The notes beneath the pieces are model-generated. The model did no database searches and was not told the origin of the DNA. It saw nothing but the letters and a program-made list of their open reading frames with translations. Of a stretch of 64,000 bases of DNA, positions 28,112 to 37,212 are shown in pieces (positions within the stretch are counted from its first letter, which is position 1; each line of letters begins with the position of its first letter). This DNA is from Prochlorococcus sp. AG-442-M23 (GTDB lineage Bacteria > Cyanobacteriota > Cyanobacteriia > PCC-6307 > Cyanobiaceae): NCBI GenBank assembly GCA_003209655.1, contig QCPW01000001.1:248001-312000 (forward strand), given 5' to 3'. The position numbers were made by a program, and so were the translations under genes.

Positions 28112-29908
28112 ATGAGAAACAAAATTTGCAAGGAACTCAATAATTCAGATATTGGTAAATTAGTTAATCTATGCGGATGGGTAGATAGAAGACGAGATCA
28201 TGGTGGTGTAATTTTTATTGATTTAAGAGACCATAGTGGATTCTTACAAATAACAATTAACCCTGATGATGGAGCAAAACTATTTAAACAGGCAGAAACT
28301 CTAAGAAATGAAACGGTAATAATGGTTAGCGGAATTATTAATGAAAGGCCTAGAGATTCAATAAACAAAAATTTAAGTACTGGAGAGTTAGAGCTTAAGG
28401 TTAAAGATTTGCAAATTCTCAACCAAATTAAAAAAAACTTACCTTTTCCTGTGTCCATCCATGATTATGAGAATACAAAAGAGGAACTCAGATTAAAGTA
28501 TAGATATCTGGATTTAAGAAGGGGCAAGTTACTAGAAAATTTAAAAACAAGACATAAGATAATTAAAATTGCTAGAGAATTTCTTGATAACTTTGGATTT
28601 ACAGAAGTAGAAACTCCAATACTTACAAAATCAACTCCAGAAGGCGCTCGCGATTTTCTTGTTCCTGCTCGTCTTTCGAATGGAGAATTTTTTGCTCTAC
28701 CTCAATCCCCACAACTATTTAAACAACTTTTAATGGTTGGAGGCTTGGACAAGTATTATCAAATCGCAAAATGTTTCCGTGATGAAGACTTAAGGGCAGA
28801 TAGACAGCCTGAGTTTACTCAATTAGATATTGAGATGAGCTTTATTAGTGAAGAAGAAATAATTTCTTTTAATGAAAGTCTTATAAAAAAAATATGGAAA
28901 GAAGTATTAAATATTAATTTTGATAATGCTTTTCCAAGAATGTCATGGCAATCAGCAATGGATAATTACGGCACTGATAGACCAGATACTAGATATCAAA
29001 TGTTATTAAAAGATTTAGGAGAAGTATTAGGTGATATTGGATTTAATATTTTCACCAAAGCAATTAAGTCTGGAGGTTATATAAAAGCCATAACAGTCAA
29101 AGGTGGCAATTCAAGTATTAGCAACGTAAGAATTAAACCTGGGGGTGATATCTTCCAAGTAGCTCAAGATGCAGGAGCTGGTGGTTTGGCCTTCATAAGG
29201 GTCAAAGGAGATGAGCTTGAGACTATTGGGGCAATTAAAAATAATTTAAGTGAAGAGCATATAGCTGATATTTTAAGAATCACAGAAGCAAAAGATGGAG
29301 ACTTAATCCTCTTAGGAGCTGGAGATAAACAAATTGTCAATCAGTCATTAGATAGGGTGAGACAATACATCGCAAAAGACTTAAATCTCATAGATAAAAG
29401 TAAATGGAATTTCATATGGGTAACTGATTTCCCGATGTTTGAGAGAAATGAAGAGGAAAATAGATATGAAGCTTTACATCATCCTTTTTGTTCTCCAAAA
29501 AATATAAAATCTAAAGATTCTGAAAACTTGAAACAAGAAATTGAGAGCTCTACAGCAAATGCTTATGACTTAGTTCTTAATGGATTGGAGTTAGGGGGTG
29601 GCTCTTTACGTATTCATGAAGCTAACTTACAACGAGAGGTTCTGAAAACGGTAGGACTTACTGATAAAGAGATTGATGAAAAATTTGGATTTTTAATAGA
29701 AGCCTTAGAAATGGGTGCTCCTCCTCATGGTGGAATAGCGTTTGGATTAGATCGTATTACCATGCTGATCATTGGTGCAGATTCAATCAGAGAAACCATT
29801 GCTTTTCCAAAAAATCAACAAGCAAAATGTCTTCTCACAAATGCACCTTCAAATGTCTCTAAATCACAATTAAAAGAATTAGATATTGAAATAACAATTG
29901 ATGAATAA
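28112..29908 (+). CDS. aspS: aspartyl-tRNA synthetase
   Basis: AspS charges tRNA-Asp. It is a 598-residue bacterial-type class IIb synthetase with an N-terminal OB-fold anticodon-binding domain ([19 protein letters not shown]), class II motif 2 ([19 protein letters not shown]), a GAD insertion domain and motif 3 ([18 protein letters not shown]). Whether it is discriminating or also charges tRNA-Asn cannot be told by eye. It is in the plus-strand run after gcvT, with a 55-base spacer. Confidence 0.98.
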   Translation: MRNKICKELNNSDIGKLVNLCGWVDRRRDHGGVIFIDLRDHSGFLQITINPDDGAKLFKQAETLRNETVIMVSGIINERPRDSINKNLSTGELELKVKDLQILNQIKKNLPFPVSIHDYENTKEELRLKYRYLDLRRGKLLENLKTRHKIIKIAREFLDNFGFTEVETPILTKSTPEGARDFLVPARLSNGEFFALPQSPQLFKQLLMVGGLDKYYQIAKCFRDEDLRADRQPEFTQLDIEMSFISEEEIISFNESLIKKIWKEVLNINFDNAFPRMSWQSAMDNYGTDRPDTRYQMLLKDLGEVLGDIGFNIFTKAIKSGGYIKAITVKGGNSSISNVRIKPGGDIFQVAQDAGAGGLAFIRVKGDELETIGAIKNNLSEEHIADILRITEAKDGDLILLGAGDKQIVNQSLDRVRQYIAKDLNLIDKSKWNFIWVTDFPMFERNEEENRYEALHHPFCSPKNIKSKDSENLKQEIESSTANAYDLVLNGLELGGGSLRIHEANLQREVLKTVGLTDKEIDEKFGFLIEALEMGAPPHGGIAFGLDRITMLIIGADSIRETIAFPKNQQAKCLLTNAPSNVSKSQLKELDIEITIDE

Positions 29909-29953
29909 GAATATATATGGATGTTCTAAAAGTTTTTTGTTTAAATAAAATAT

Positions 29954-29960
29954 AAGGAGG
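29954..29960 (+). promoter_or_regulatory. strong Shine-Dalgarno sequence misplaced upstream of pyrG
   Basis: AAGGAGG lies 23 bases before the pyrG ATG, too far for normal initiation there. A TAA at 29972-29974 closes the pyrG frame, so the protein cannot be extended back to it. A tiny frame GTG CTT AAT TAA begins at 29963, only two bases after it. It may mark a leader peptide, a standby ribosome site, or a folded leader that brings it closer. Confidence 0.45.
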
Positions 29961-29983
29961 CTGTGCTTAATTAAAAATATTTA

Positions 29984-31594
29984 ATGTCAAAATTTGTATT
30001 TGTCACTGGAGGAGTAGTTTCTAGCATTGGTAAAGGAATTGTGGCTGCAAGCTTAGGAAGATTATTAAAGTCTAGAGGATATAGTGTTTCAATATTAAAA
30101 CTAGATCCATATCTAAATGTCGATCCAGGCACAATGAGCCCTTTCCAGCATGGAGAAGTATTTGTAACCGAAGATGGGGCTGAAACCGATCTAGATTTAG
30201 GTCACTATGAAAGATTTACTGATACTGCAATGACTAGGTTAAATAGTGTAACTACGGGATCTATTTATCAAGCAGTTATCAATAAAGAAAGAAGAGGTAG
30301 TTATAACGGTGGAACTGTGCAAGTAATACCTCACATAACGGGAGAAATAAGAGAAAGAATTCATAGAGTAGCCGCCAACAGCAATGCGGATATTATTATT
30401 ACTGAAATTGGTGGAACAGTTGGTGATATTGAATCTTTACCTTTTTTAGAGGCGATAAGAGAATTCAAAAATGATGTCAATAAGAATGATGTTGCTTACA
30501 TACACGTAACATTACTTCCTTACATCAAAACCTCTGGCGAAATAAAAACTAAACCAACACAACATTCAGTAAAAGAATTAAGATCAATTGGAATTCAGCC
30601 AGATTTACTAGTATGCCGAAGTGATAAATCTATCAATGAAGCTCTTAAAAAGAAGCTTAGTGGTTTTTGCGGTGTCAGTATCAACTCTGTAATTGAAGCT
30701 TTAGACGCAGACAGTATTTATTCTGTACCTCTTTCTTTAAAAAAAGAAGGTTTATGCAAAGAAACCTTGAAGTATTTAGAACTTGAAGATAAAAAATGTG
30801 ATTTGAAAAATTGGGAACAACTAATACACAATCTAAGAAATCCTGGAGCTCCAATTAAAGTTGCACTCGTAGGTAAATATATTGAACTTGGAGATGCATA
30901 TTTATCGGTTGTTGAAGCTTTAAGACATGCATGCATTGAACAAAAAGCTTTATTAGATTTACATTGGGTAAGTGCTGAAATGATAGAAAAAAATTCAGCA
31001 GAAACTTACTTAAATGAAGTTGATGCAATTGTCGTACCCGGGGGATTTGGTAATAGAGGAGTCAATGGAAAAATTTCGGCTATAAAATTCGCAAGAGAAA
31101 ATAAAATTCCCTTTTTAGGTTTGTGCCTTGGTATGCAATGTGCAGTTATAGAATGGGCCAGGAATGTAGCTAATCTTCCAGATGCATCTAGTTCAGAACT
31201 AGACCCAAAAACTCCCAATCCAGTGATACATTTATTACCAGAACAGGCAGATGTAGTTGATTTAGGTGGAACAATGAGACTTGGAGTTTACCCATGTAGA
31301 TTGACAAACAATACAACTGGAAAAAACTTATATGATGAGGATGTTATTTATGAAAGACATCGACATAGATACGAATTTAATAATTACTACAAACAAAGTT
31401 TTTTAAATTCTGGATACAAAATTAGTGGTACATCACCAGATGGCAGATTAGTTGAATTAATTGAGTTAGAAAATCATCCTTACTTCTTAGCATGTCAATA
31501 TCATCCTGAGTTTTTATCACGACCTGGCAAACCTCATCCTTTATTTAAAGGTTTAATAAAAGCCTCTCAACAAAAATTAACTCAATCAAATTAA
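29984..31594 (+). CDS. pyrG: CTP synthase
   Basis: PyrG aminates UTP to CTP with ATP and glutamine. The 536-residue protein has the synthase domain P-loop ([20 protein letters not shown]), the UTP/CTP site around [18 protein letters not shown], and a C-terminal class I glutamine amidotransferase domain with the nucleophile in [14 protein letters not shown] and the His-Glu pair in [11 protein letters not shown] strong ribosome-binding sequence is unusually far upstream. queE follows within about 30 bases. Confidence 0.98.
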   Translation: MSKFVFVTGGVVSSIGKGIVAASLGRLLKSRGYSVSILKLDPYLNVDPGTMSPFQHGEVFVTEDGAETDLDLGHYERFTDTAMTRLNSVTTGSIYQAVINKERRGSYNGGTVQVIPHITGEIRERIHRVAANSNADIIITEIGGTVGDIESLPFLEAIREFKNDVNKNDVAYIHVTLLPYIKTSGEIKTKPTQHSVKELRSIGIQPDLLVCRSDKSINEALKKKLSGFCGVSINSVIEALDADSIYSVPLSLKKEGLCKETLKYLELEDKKCDLKNWEQLIHNLRNPGAPIKVALVGKYIELGDAYLSVVEALRHACIEQKALLDLHWVSAEMIEKNSAETYLNEVDAIVVPGGFGNRGVNGKISAIKFARENKIPFLGLCLGMQCAVIEWARNVANLPDASSSELDPKTPNPVIHLLPEQADVVDLGGTMRLGVYPCRLTNNTTGKNLYDEDVIYERHRHRYEFNNYYKQSFLNSGYKISGTSPDGRLVELIELENHPYFLACQYHPEFLSRPGKPHPLFKGLIKASQQKLTQSN

Positions 31595-31620
31595 TATTAT
31601 TTGTTTTTTTGAATGAAAAA

Positions 31621-32292
31621 ATGACAAATTTTTTACCCTTAGTCGAACAATTTCATTCATTACAAGGTGAAGGTTATCACGCTGGAAAAAGTGCTTTTTT
31701 TGTTAGATTAGCCGGTTGTAAAGTTGGATGTTCGTGGTGCGACACCAAGAATTCATGGGATGAAAAAAAACACCCTTCTATATCAATTGAAAAAATAATA
31801 GATCGCATAAAGATTGCTAGAGAAAAAGGAGCATCTTTTTGCGTTATTACAGGTGGAGAACCTTTACAACATAACTTAGATAATTTTTGCAAAGCCATAA
31901 AAAAAATGACGAGGGGAGAAGAAGAAAAACCTATGAAGATTCATATTGAGACAAGTGGAGTTAACTCGATGTCAGGAAGTTTTGACTGGATTACTTTATC
32001 TCCTAAAAGACACTCACCTCCAAAAAATTATTTTTTAAAAAAATGTAATGAAATTAAAATAATCATAAATGAAATAGAAGATATTGAATTTGCTATTCAA
32101 ATAAAAAAAGAAACCTTAAAACAATATCAACTCTCTAACAGCGAAGATGGCTTAAAAAAAGAAGATAAAATTTTTTATTTACAGCCAGCATGGAACAATG
32201 CGAATGGTTTTTCTCTTGCTATTGATTTCGTAAAAAATAACTCCGATTGGAAATTGAGCCTTCAAACTCACAAATACTTAAGAATTAAATGA
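31621..32292 (+). CDS. queE: 7-carboxy-7-deazaguanine synthase
   Basis: QueE is a radical SAM enzyme that contracts 6-carboxytetrahydropterin to 7-carboxy-7-deazaguanine on the route to queuosine. The 223-residue protein shows QFHSLQGEGYHAGKSAFFVR and the iron-sulfur triad CxxxCxxC in AGCKVGCSWCDT, then VITGGEPLQHNL and HIETSGVNS. I chose ATG 31621 rather than the TTG at 31609. queC follows directly (6-base gap), supporting the assignment. Confidence 0.95.
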   Translation: MTNFLPLVEQFHSLQGEGYHAGKSAFFVRLAGCKVGCSWCDTKNSWDEKKHPSISIEKIIDRIKIAREKGASFCVITGGEPLQHNLDNFCKAIKKMTRGEEEKPMKIHIETSGVNSMSGSFDWITLSPKRHSPPKNYFLKKCNEIKIIINEIEDIEFAIQIKKETLKQYQLSNSEDGLKKEDKIFYLQPAWNNANGFSLAIDFVKNNSDWKLSLQTHKYLRIK

Positions 32293-32298
32293 AATCAT

Positions 32299-32973
32299 AT
32301 GACTCTTAAAAATAAATCGATAGTAGTTTTATTATCTGGAGGTTTAGATTCTTCTACAGTTACTGGTATCGCAAAAAAATCCGAAGCAAAAATTTTTGGC
32401 CTTTCATTTGACTATGGTCAACGTCATAAAAAAGAATTAAATTCTGCATCAATAATTGCAAAACACTTTGATATTGAAGAATATAAAGTCATTAAGCTTG
32501 ACTTATCTTTATGGGGAGGCTCGTCATTAACTGATACTCAAAAAAATATTCCGATAGAAGGAATACAAACTAATAAAATTCCTAATACTTATGTTCCTGG
32601 GAGAAATACTATATTTATTTCCGTTGCACTAAGTTACGCCGAAGCAATAGATGCTGATTTTATAGGATTAGGAGTTAATGCACTAGATTATTCTGGTTAT
32701 CCAGATTGCAGACCTGACTACATTAAAAAATTTCAAGAATTAGCAGATTTAGCCAATAAAAGAGGAAGAGAAAATAACCCAATAAAACTTTGGACACCTC
32801 TATTAGATTTAAATAAAGAAGAAATTATTCAATTAGCTTTTGATAATCATGTCCCTTTAGATAAAACATGGAGTTGTTATTCAGGGAATTCAAAACCATG
32901 CGGCAAGTGTGATAGCTGCAGAATAAGAAATGCAGCTTATAAAAAATGGCTCAATAAAAATAATAAAAAATGA
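32299..32973 (+). CDS. queC: 7-cyano-7-deazaguanine synthase
   Basis: QueC converts 7-carboxy-7-deazaguanine to preQ0 using ATP and ammonia. The 224-residue protein has the PP-loop VLLSGGLDSSTVTGIA, FDYGQRHKKEL, YVPGRNTIFISVALSYAEA and a C-terminal zinc site with four cysteines in CYSGNSKPCGKCDSCRIRN. It sits between queE and pabB, overlapping the pabB ATG by 4 bases, so folate and deazaguanine genes share one transcript here. Confidence 0.97.
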   Translation: MTLKNKSIVVLLSGGLDSSTVTGIAKKSEAKIFGLSFDYGQRHKKELNSASIIAKHFDIEEYKVIKLDLSLWGGSSLTDTQKNIPIEGIQTNKIPNTYVPGRNTIFISVALSYAEAIDADFIGLGVNALDYSGYPDCRPDYIKKFQELADLANKRGRENNPIKLWTPLLDLNKEEIIQLAFDNHVPLDKTWSCYSGNSKPCGKCDSCRIRNAAYKKWLNKNNKK

Positions 32974-34286
32974 AAATAATAAAATTTATTCTAGAAAAAT
33001 GGATAGATCCAGCACTGATTGCGCATCATCTAACAAAAAAATTCGGAGATCAAGGCTTAGCTTGGCTAGACAGTGATGGTAAAGAAAATGGGGAATGGTC
33101 AATAATAGGAATTAAACCTAAAAAAATAATCCAATCAAGAGATATCAATAACTTAGACAAAACTAATAATCCCTTTAACAATTTAAAAAATATTAAAAAA
33201 GGATTTTGGATCGGATGGTTAAGTTATGAAGCTGGAGTATACATAGAACCAAAAAACCCATGGAGACAATCTGATATAGCAACTTTATGGATTGCATCAT
33301 ATGATCCAATAATTAAATGTAATTTAATAAAAAAAGAAATAATTATCGAAGGGACAAACTCATATGAAATGATGAATTATAAAAATATAATCAACAATAT
33401 AAACACTATTGAAGAAGAAAATATTATTAAAACAAATTTGAATTTTGATTTTTCAAAAATTAATTTGGACGAAATGTCTGAGAAATTTCAAAAAAATATT
33501 TTAGAGTTGAAAAAATTAATTTCTTTAGGGGATTTATTTCAAGCAAACCTAACAACTAAATGCGAAATTAAATCTTCTAAAAACTATAGTCCTCTAGATA
33601 TTTATTTAAAAATAAGAAGGAAATTAAGAGCTCCCTTTGGAGGAATAATAGTAAATAATATTAATTATAAAGAGGCGGTATTATCTACATCGCCGGAAAG
33701 ATTTATAAAAATAGATAATAAAAATTTTGTGGAATCAAGACCTATTAAAGGAACTAGATCCAGAGATAAAGATTTAAAACAAGATGCACTTAATGCTATT
33801 GATTTAATAACGAACGAAAAAGATAGAGCTGAAAATATTATGATAGTTGACCTAATAAGAAATGATTTAAGTAAAGTTTGCGAAACAGGAAGCATTATGG
33901 TGCCAGAAATATTAAAACTTGAAAGTTTCTTAAAAGTTCATCATCTAACTTCAGTAATCAGAGGAAAATTAAAAAAAGACAAAAACTGGATTGATTTACT
34001 AAAAGCTTGTTGGCCTGGAGGTTCTATAACTGGAGCACCTAAATTAAGATCATGCCAAAGACTTTTTGAATTAGAAAAATGTGAGCGCGGACCTTACTGT
34101 GGCTCATTTTTGAAGCTTGACTGGAATGGAGAGTTTGACAGCAATATTTTAATAAGATCATTTTTAATTAAAGACAAAAAAATCAATATATATGCTGGTT
34201 GCGGAATAGTTATTGACTCTAATCCTGAAGAGGAAACTAATGAACTAAAGTGGAAACTTTTACCATTAATTGATTCACTAAAATGA
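32970..34286 (+). CDS. pabB: aminodeoxychorismate synthase component I
   Basis: PabB aminates chorismate to 4-amino-4-deoxychorismate for folate. The 438-residue chorismate-utilising protein has SRPIKGTRSRD, ENIMIVDLIRNDLSKVCETG and PGGSITGAPKLRSCQ, the catalytic block shared with anthranilate synthase TrpE. I prefer PabB because the next gene is pabC-like, overlapping by 4 bases. No glutamine amidotransferase partner (pabA) lies in the window, so it must be supplied elsewhere or be shared with TrpG, which is inference. Confidence 0.9.
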   Translation: MKIIKFILEKWIDPALIAHHLTKKFGDQGLAWLDSDGKENGEWSIIGIKPKKIIQSRDINNLDKTNNPFNNLKNIKKGFWIGWLSYEAGVYIEPKNPWRQSDIATLWIASYDPIIKCNLIKKEIIIEGTNSYEMMNYKNIINNINTIEEENIIKTNLNFDFSKINLDEMSEKFQKNILELKKLISLGDLFQANLTTKCEIKSSKNYSPLDIYLKIRRKLRAPFGGIIVNNINYKEAVLSTSPERFIKIDNKNFVESRPIKGTRSRDKDLKQDALNAIDLITNEKDRAENIMIVDLIRNDLSKVCETGSIMVPEILKLESFLKVHHLTSVIRGKLKKDKNWIDLLKACWPGGSITGAPKLRSCQRLFELEKCERGPYCGSFLKLDWNGEFDSNILIRSFLIKDKKINIYAGCGIVIDSNPEEETNELKWKLLPLIDSLK

Positions 34287-35110
34287 TAGAAACATTAGGC
34301 TGGTACAAGGATCAATGGTTAGATATTGATAGAATATTTATTGCTGCTAATAATAGAGGATTAAAATTTGCTGATGGTATATTTGAAACCATTTTGATAA
34401 AAGAAAACAAACCTGTTCTTTTTGATGAACATCTGAAAAGGTTGGAAAAAAGTAGCAAAATATTAAATATTAATCTCAAAATAAATAAATTATCTTTGAG
34501 ACAACTTATTAATGATGGAATTAGAAAGTTATCTCTTAAGAATAATCAATTTGCTTCAGTAAGAATAAACTATAGTCGAGGAACTAATGAAGGTCGAACA
34601 CTAACAATTGATAGCACTTCAGAGACAAAAGATTTGGATAATTTATGGCTTGAGTTCTATATAATCAAACCAAATTTTAATCCGATAAGCGTTTGTATTA
34701 GTCAAACAGAAAAAATAAATGAATTCAGTCTTATAAGTAAATGCAAAACATTTTCATATAATCAGGCAATACAAGTTTTGACAGAAGCTAATGAAAAATC
34801 ATTTGATGATTCTATCCTTTTGAATACGTCAGGTGAACTTTGTTGTGGAAGTACATTTAATATTCTAATTAAAAGAAATAATCAATGGATAACTCCTAGA
34901 AAAGAGAGCGGCTGTTTAGAGGGGATTATGGTTTCTGAAGCTTTAAAATTGAAAATTGTAAAAGAAGAATTAATTCCTCCAGAATTTCAAAATGATGACA
35001 TAATAGTTGCAATTAATAGCTTGTCTTGCAGACAAATTAATCAAGTTAATGATTTAACGCTTAAACCTAAATTCGATCCAATTTACTTTTGGGATTTATT
35101 ATATAGTTGA
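34283..35110 (+). CDS. pabC: aminodeoxychorismate lyase-like aminotransferase class IV
   Basis: PabC eliminates pyruvate from 4-amino-4-deoxychorismate to give p-aminobenzoate. The 275-residue class IV PLP protein has NNRGLKFADGIFETILI near the N-terminus, the probable Schiff-base lysine in SKCKTFSYNQAIQ and ESGCLEGIM. Branched-chain or D-amino-acid aminotransferases share this fold, so the assignment leans on its 4-base overlap with pabB. Its last 28 bases overlap the convergent cobA gene. Confidence 0.85.
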   Translation: MIETLGWYKDQWLDIDRIFIAANNRGLKFADGIFETILIKENKPVLFDEHLKRLEKSSKILNINLKINKLSLRQLINDGIRKLSLKNNQFASVRINYSRGTNEGRTLTIDSTSETKDLDNLWLEFYIIKPNFNPISVCISQTEKINEFSLISKCKTFSYNQAIQVLTEANEKSFDDSILLNTSGELCCGSTFNILIKRNNQWITPRKESGCLEGIMVSEALKLKIVKEELIPPEFQNDDIIVAINSLSCRQINQVNDLTLKPKFDPIYFWDLLYS

Positions 35111-35904
35111 ACTTCATTAATATCTGGCAAATAGACATCAGATACTTTAGTTATATTGTTATTAACCTTAAATTCAACAATTTTTCCAATAATGATAATT
35201 GATGGAGCTAAAAATTCTTTATCTTTGATTGTATCTGGAAGATTATCTAATTTCTCTATCAAACATTTTTGATTTTTTAAAGTAGCTTCTTGAATAACAG
35301 CGCATTTAGTACTCTTATCTAAACCACCTAAAATTAATTCTTCCACAATAAATTCAATATTTTTTATACCCATAAAAATTACTAAGCTATCTGATGATTT
35401 AGCTAAATCTCTCCAATTCACTGTCTTTTTTTCCTTATCTACACGCTCATGTCCAGTGACAAAAGTTACAGAACTCGCGGCATCTCTATGGGTTAGTGGA
35501 ATACCAAAATATGAGGGGGCAGCTATTCCAGAAGTAATACCAGGAACGATTTCAACTGAAATTCCATTTTTTTCTAAAATCGAAACCTCTTCACCACCTC
35601 TAGAAAAAACGAATGGATCTCCCCCTTTAAGCCTTACAACATTTTTGCCTTCTTTTGCTAATTTCAAAATAAGATCATTAGTTTCAGCCTGAGGTACAGA
35701 ACACTTCCCAGCTCTTTTGCCTACATGGAAAATTTCTGTATTTTTCCCTGCCTCTTTTGTTATTTCATCCGGGATTAAAGCATCATGAACTAATGCATCA
35801 CAATTTTTTATTAGGCGTAAAGCTTTAAGAGTCAAAAGCTCAGGGTCACCAGGACCTGCTCCAACTAAATAAACAATACCAGGCACAATATTCTCCATTA
35901 ACAA
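35083..35904 (-). CDS. cobA: uroporphyrinogen-III C-methyltransferase
   Basis: CobA (SUMT) adds two SAM-derived methyls to uroporphyrinogen III to form precorrin-2, leading to siroheme and cobalamin. The 273-residue protein has IVYLVGAGPGDPELLTLKAL at the start, VVRLKGGDPFVFSRGGEEVS, and PGITSGIAAPSYFGIPLTHR. It has no CysG-type oxidase or chelatase domain. No B12 riboswitch fits in the short 24-base spacer upstream. It converges on pabC with a 28-base overlap. Confidence 0.96.
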   Translation of the reverse strand: MLMENIVPGIVYLVGAGPGDPELLTLKALRLIKNCDALVHDALIPDEITKEAGKNTEIFHVGKRAGKCSVPQAETNDLILKLAKEGKNVVRLKGGDPFVFSRGGEEVSILEKNGISVEIVPGITSGIAAPSYFGIPLTHRDAASSVTFVTGHERVDKEKKTVNWRDLAKSSDSLVIFMGIKNIEFIVEELILGGLDKSTKCAVIQEATLKNQKCLIEKLDNLPDTIKDKEFLAPSIIIIGKIVEFKVNNNITKVSDVYLPDINEVQLYNKSQK

Positions 35905-35928
35905 GTATGGTAGTAAAAGTTAATCGCA

Positions 35929-37212
35929 ATGAAGGTAAATATTGTGAAAGAAAGTTTATTAAAACCAAATAAAAAATTTACTCTCCTTAGTGCTTTTATC
36001 ACTCTTCTAAATGATCGTTTAAGTGAAAGTATACTGTTACCCATATTACCCTCTTTTGTTTTACTTTTTGACTCTAAAGCAAGTACATATGGTTTATTAT
36101 CATGTACTTACCAATTAGCTCAATTTACAGCTTCTCCTTTTATAGGACTTATGAGTGATAGATATGGAAGAAGGCCTGTCACTCTTTTTTGTATTACTGG
36201 TTCAGTAATAGGAATATCAATATTATCCTTTACAGTTCTATTTAATTGGTCAAATTATATAGCTTCTATCCCTTTATTTTTATTATTCATAGCAAGACTT
36301 ATTGACGGTTTAAGTGGTGGGACTGCAGCCACAGCAACAACTATTCTTGCAGATATTTCAAGCCCTGAGAAAAGAGCAAAAACATTTGGATTAATTGGTG
36401 TTGCGTTTGGTTTAAGTTTTTTCTTGGGAAATATTTTCGTTGTAATTTTTGCAAAAAATACCAATAACAATTTTATTATTCCAGTTTTAATTGCTTCAAT
36501 TATTCCGATAATAAACTTTCTCTTGGTATTCTTCTACTTACCAGAAACAAAACCAAATAGCTCCTCAAATAAATTAAAAACAATCCTTAAAAATCCCTTA
36601 AAACAGCTATTTACAGTATTCAAAGAAGAAAAGATCAGAAAATTATCATTAGCATTTTTTATTTATTTTATTGCTTTTACTGGATTGACAAATATCCTAA
36701 TTTTTTTCCTTCAAGAATCTTTAGGCTGGACAACCAAGTCATCAAGTGGAACTCTTGTGGTTGTTGGAATTATTGCCATTATTGTTCAAGGCGGACTTAT
36801 TGGGCCTCTTGTAAAACAATTCGGGGAAATGAAACTAACACTTATTGGATCGGGCTTTATTCTTATCGCATGTTTGCTTTTAATAACCACTCCAAAAGAA
36901 AATGCGACAATTAGTATTTATTCTGCTGTTTCATTTTTAGCCGTTGGAGCGGGTTTAATTACTCCTACCTTGAGAGCACTAATATCAAAAAAATTAGACA
37001 TTGATAAACAAGGTTCGATTCTAAGTAACCTGCAGGGTCTCCAAAGTCTTGGGGGGGTTCTAGGAATAGCAATGGCAGGAAGAGTTTATGATAGCTTTGG
37101 CCCTAAATCACCTTTTATAGCTGGTTCCATTATCTTACTTTTCATGATATATCTTATTGCTGAGGGGAGAAATTATAATTCTTTTAAAAGTCAAAAATCA
37201 AAATTATCTTAA
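35929..37212 (+). CDS. MFS transporter (TetA-like, 12 membrane segments)
   Basis: A 427-residue major facilitator superfamily protein with about 12 hydrophobic segments. The loop 2-3 signature GLMSDRYGRRPVTLF is present, as are RLIDGLSGGTAATATTILAD and a second half starting RKLSLAFFIYFIAFTG. The motif order resembles the drug-H+ antiporter group containing TetA, but substrate cannot be inferred. It begins 24 bases after the start of the divergent cobA gene and overlaps the ppk1 start by one base, so the two are likely co-transcribed. Confidence 0.9.
   Translation: MKVNIVKESLLKPNKKFTLLSAFITLLNDRLSESILLPILPSFVLLFDSKASTYGLLSCTYQLAQFTASPFIGLMSDRYGRRPVTLFCITGSVIGISILSFTVLFNWSNYIASIPLFLLFIARLIDGLSGGTAATATTILADISSPEKRAKTFGLIGVAFGLSFFLGNIFVVIFAKNTNNNFIIPVLIASIIPIINFLLVFFYLPETKPNSSSNKLKTILKNPLKQLFTVFKEEKIRKLSLAFFIYFIAFTGLTNILIFFLQESLGWTTKSSSGTLVVVGIIAIIVQGGLIGPLVKQFGEMKLTLIGSGFILIACLLLITTPKENATISIYSAVSFLAVGAGLITPTLRALISKKLDIDKQGSILSNLQGLQSLGGVLGIAMAGRVYDSFGPKSPFIAGSIILLFMIYLIAEGRNYNSFKSQKSKLS

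Noticed and set aside
35905-35928. Cobalamin riboswitch upstream of cobA
   Set aside because: Only 24 bases separate cobA from the divergent transporter gene.
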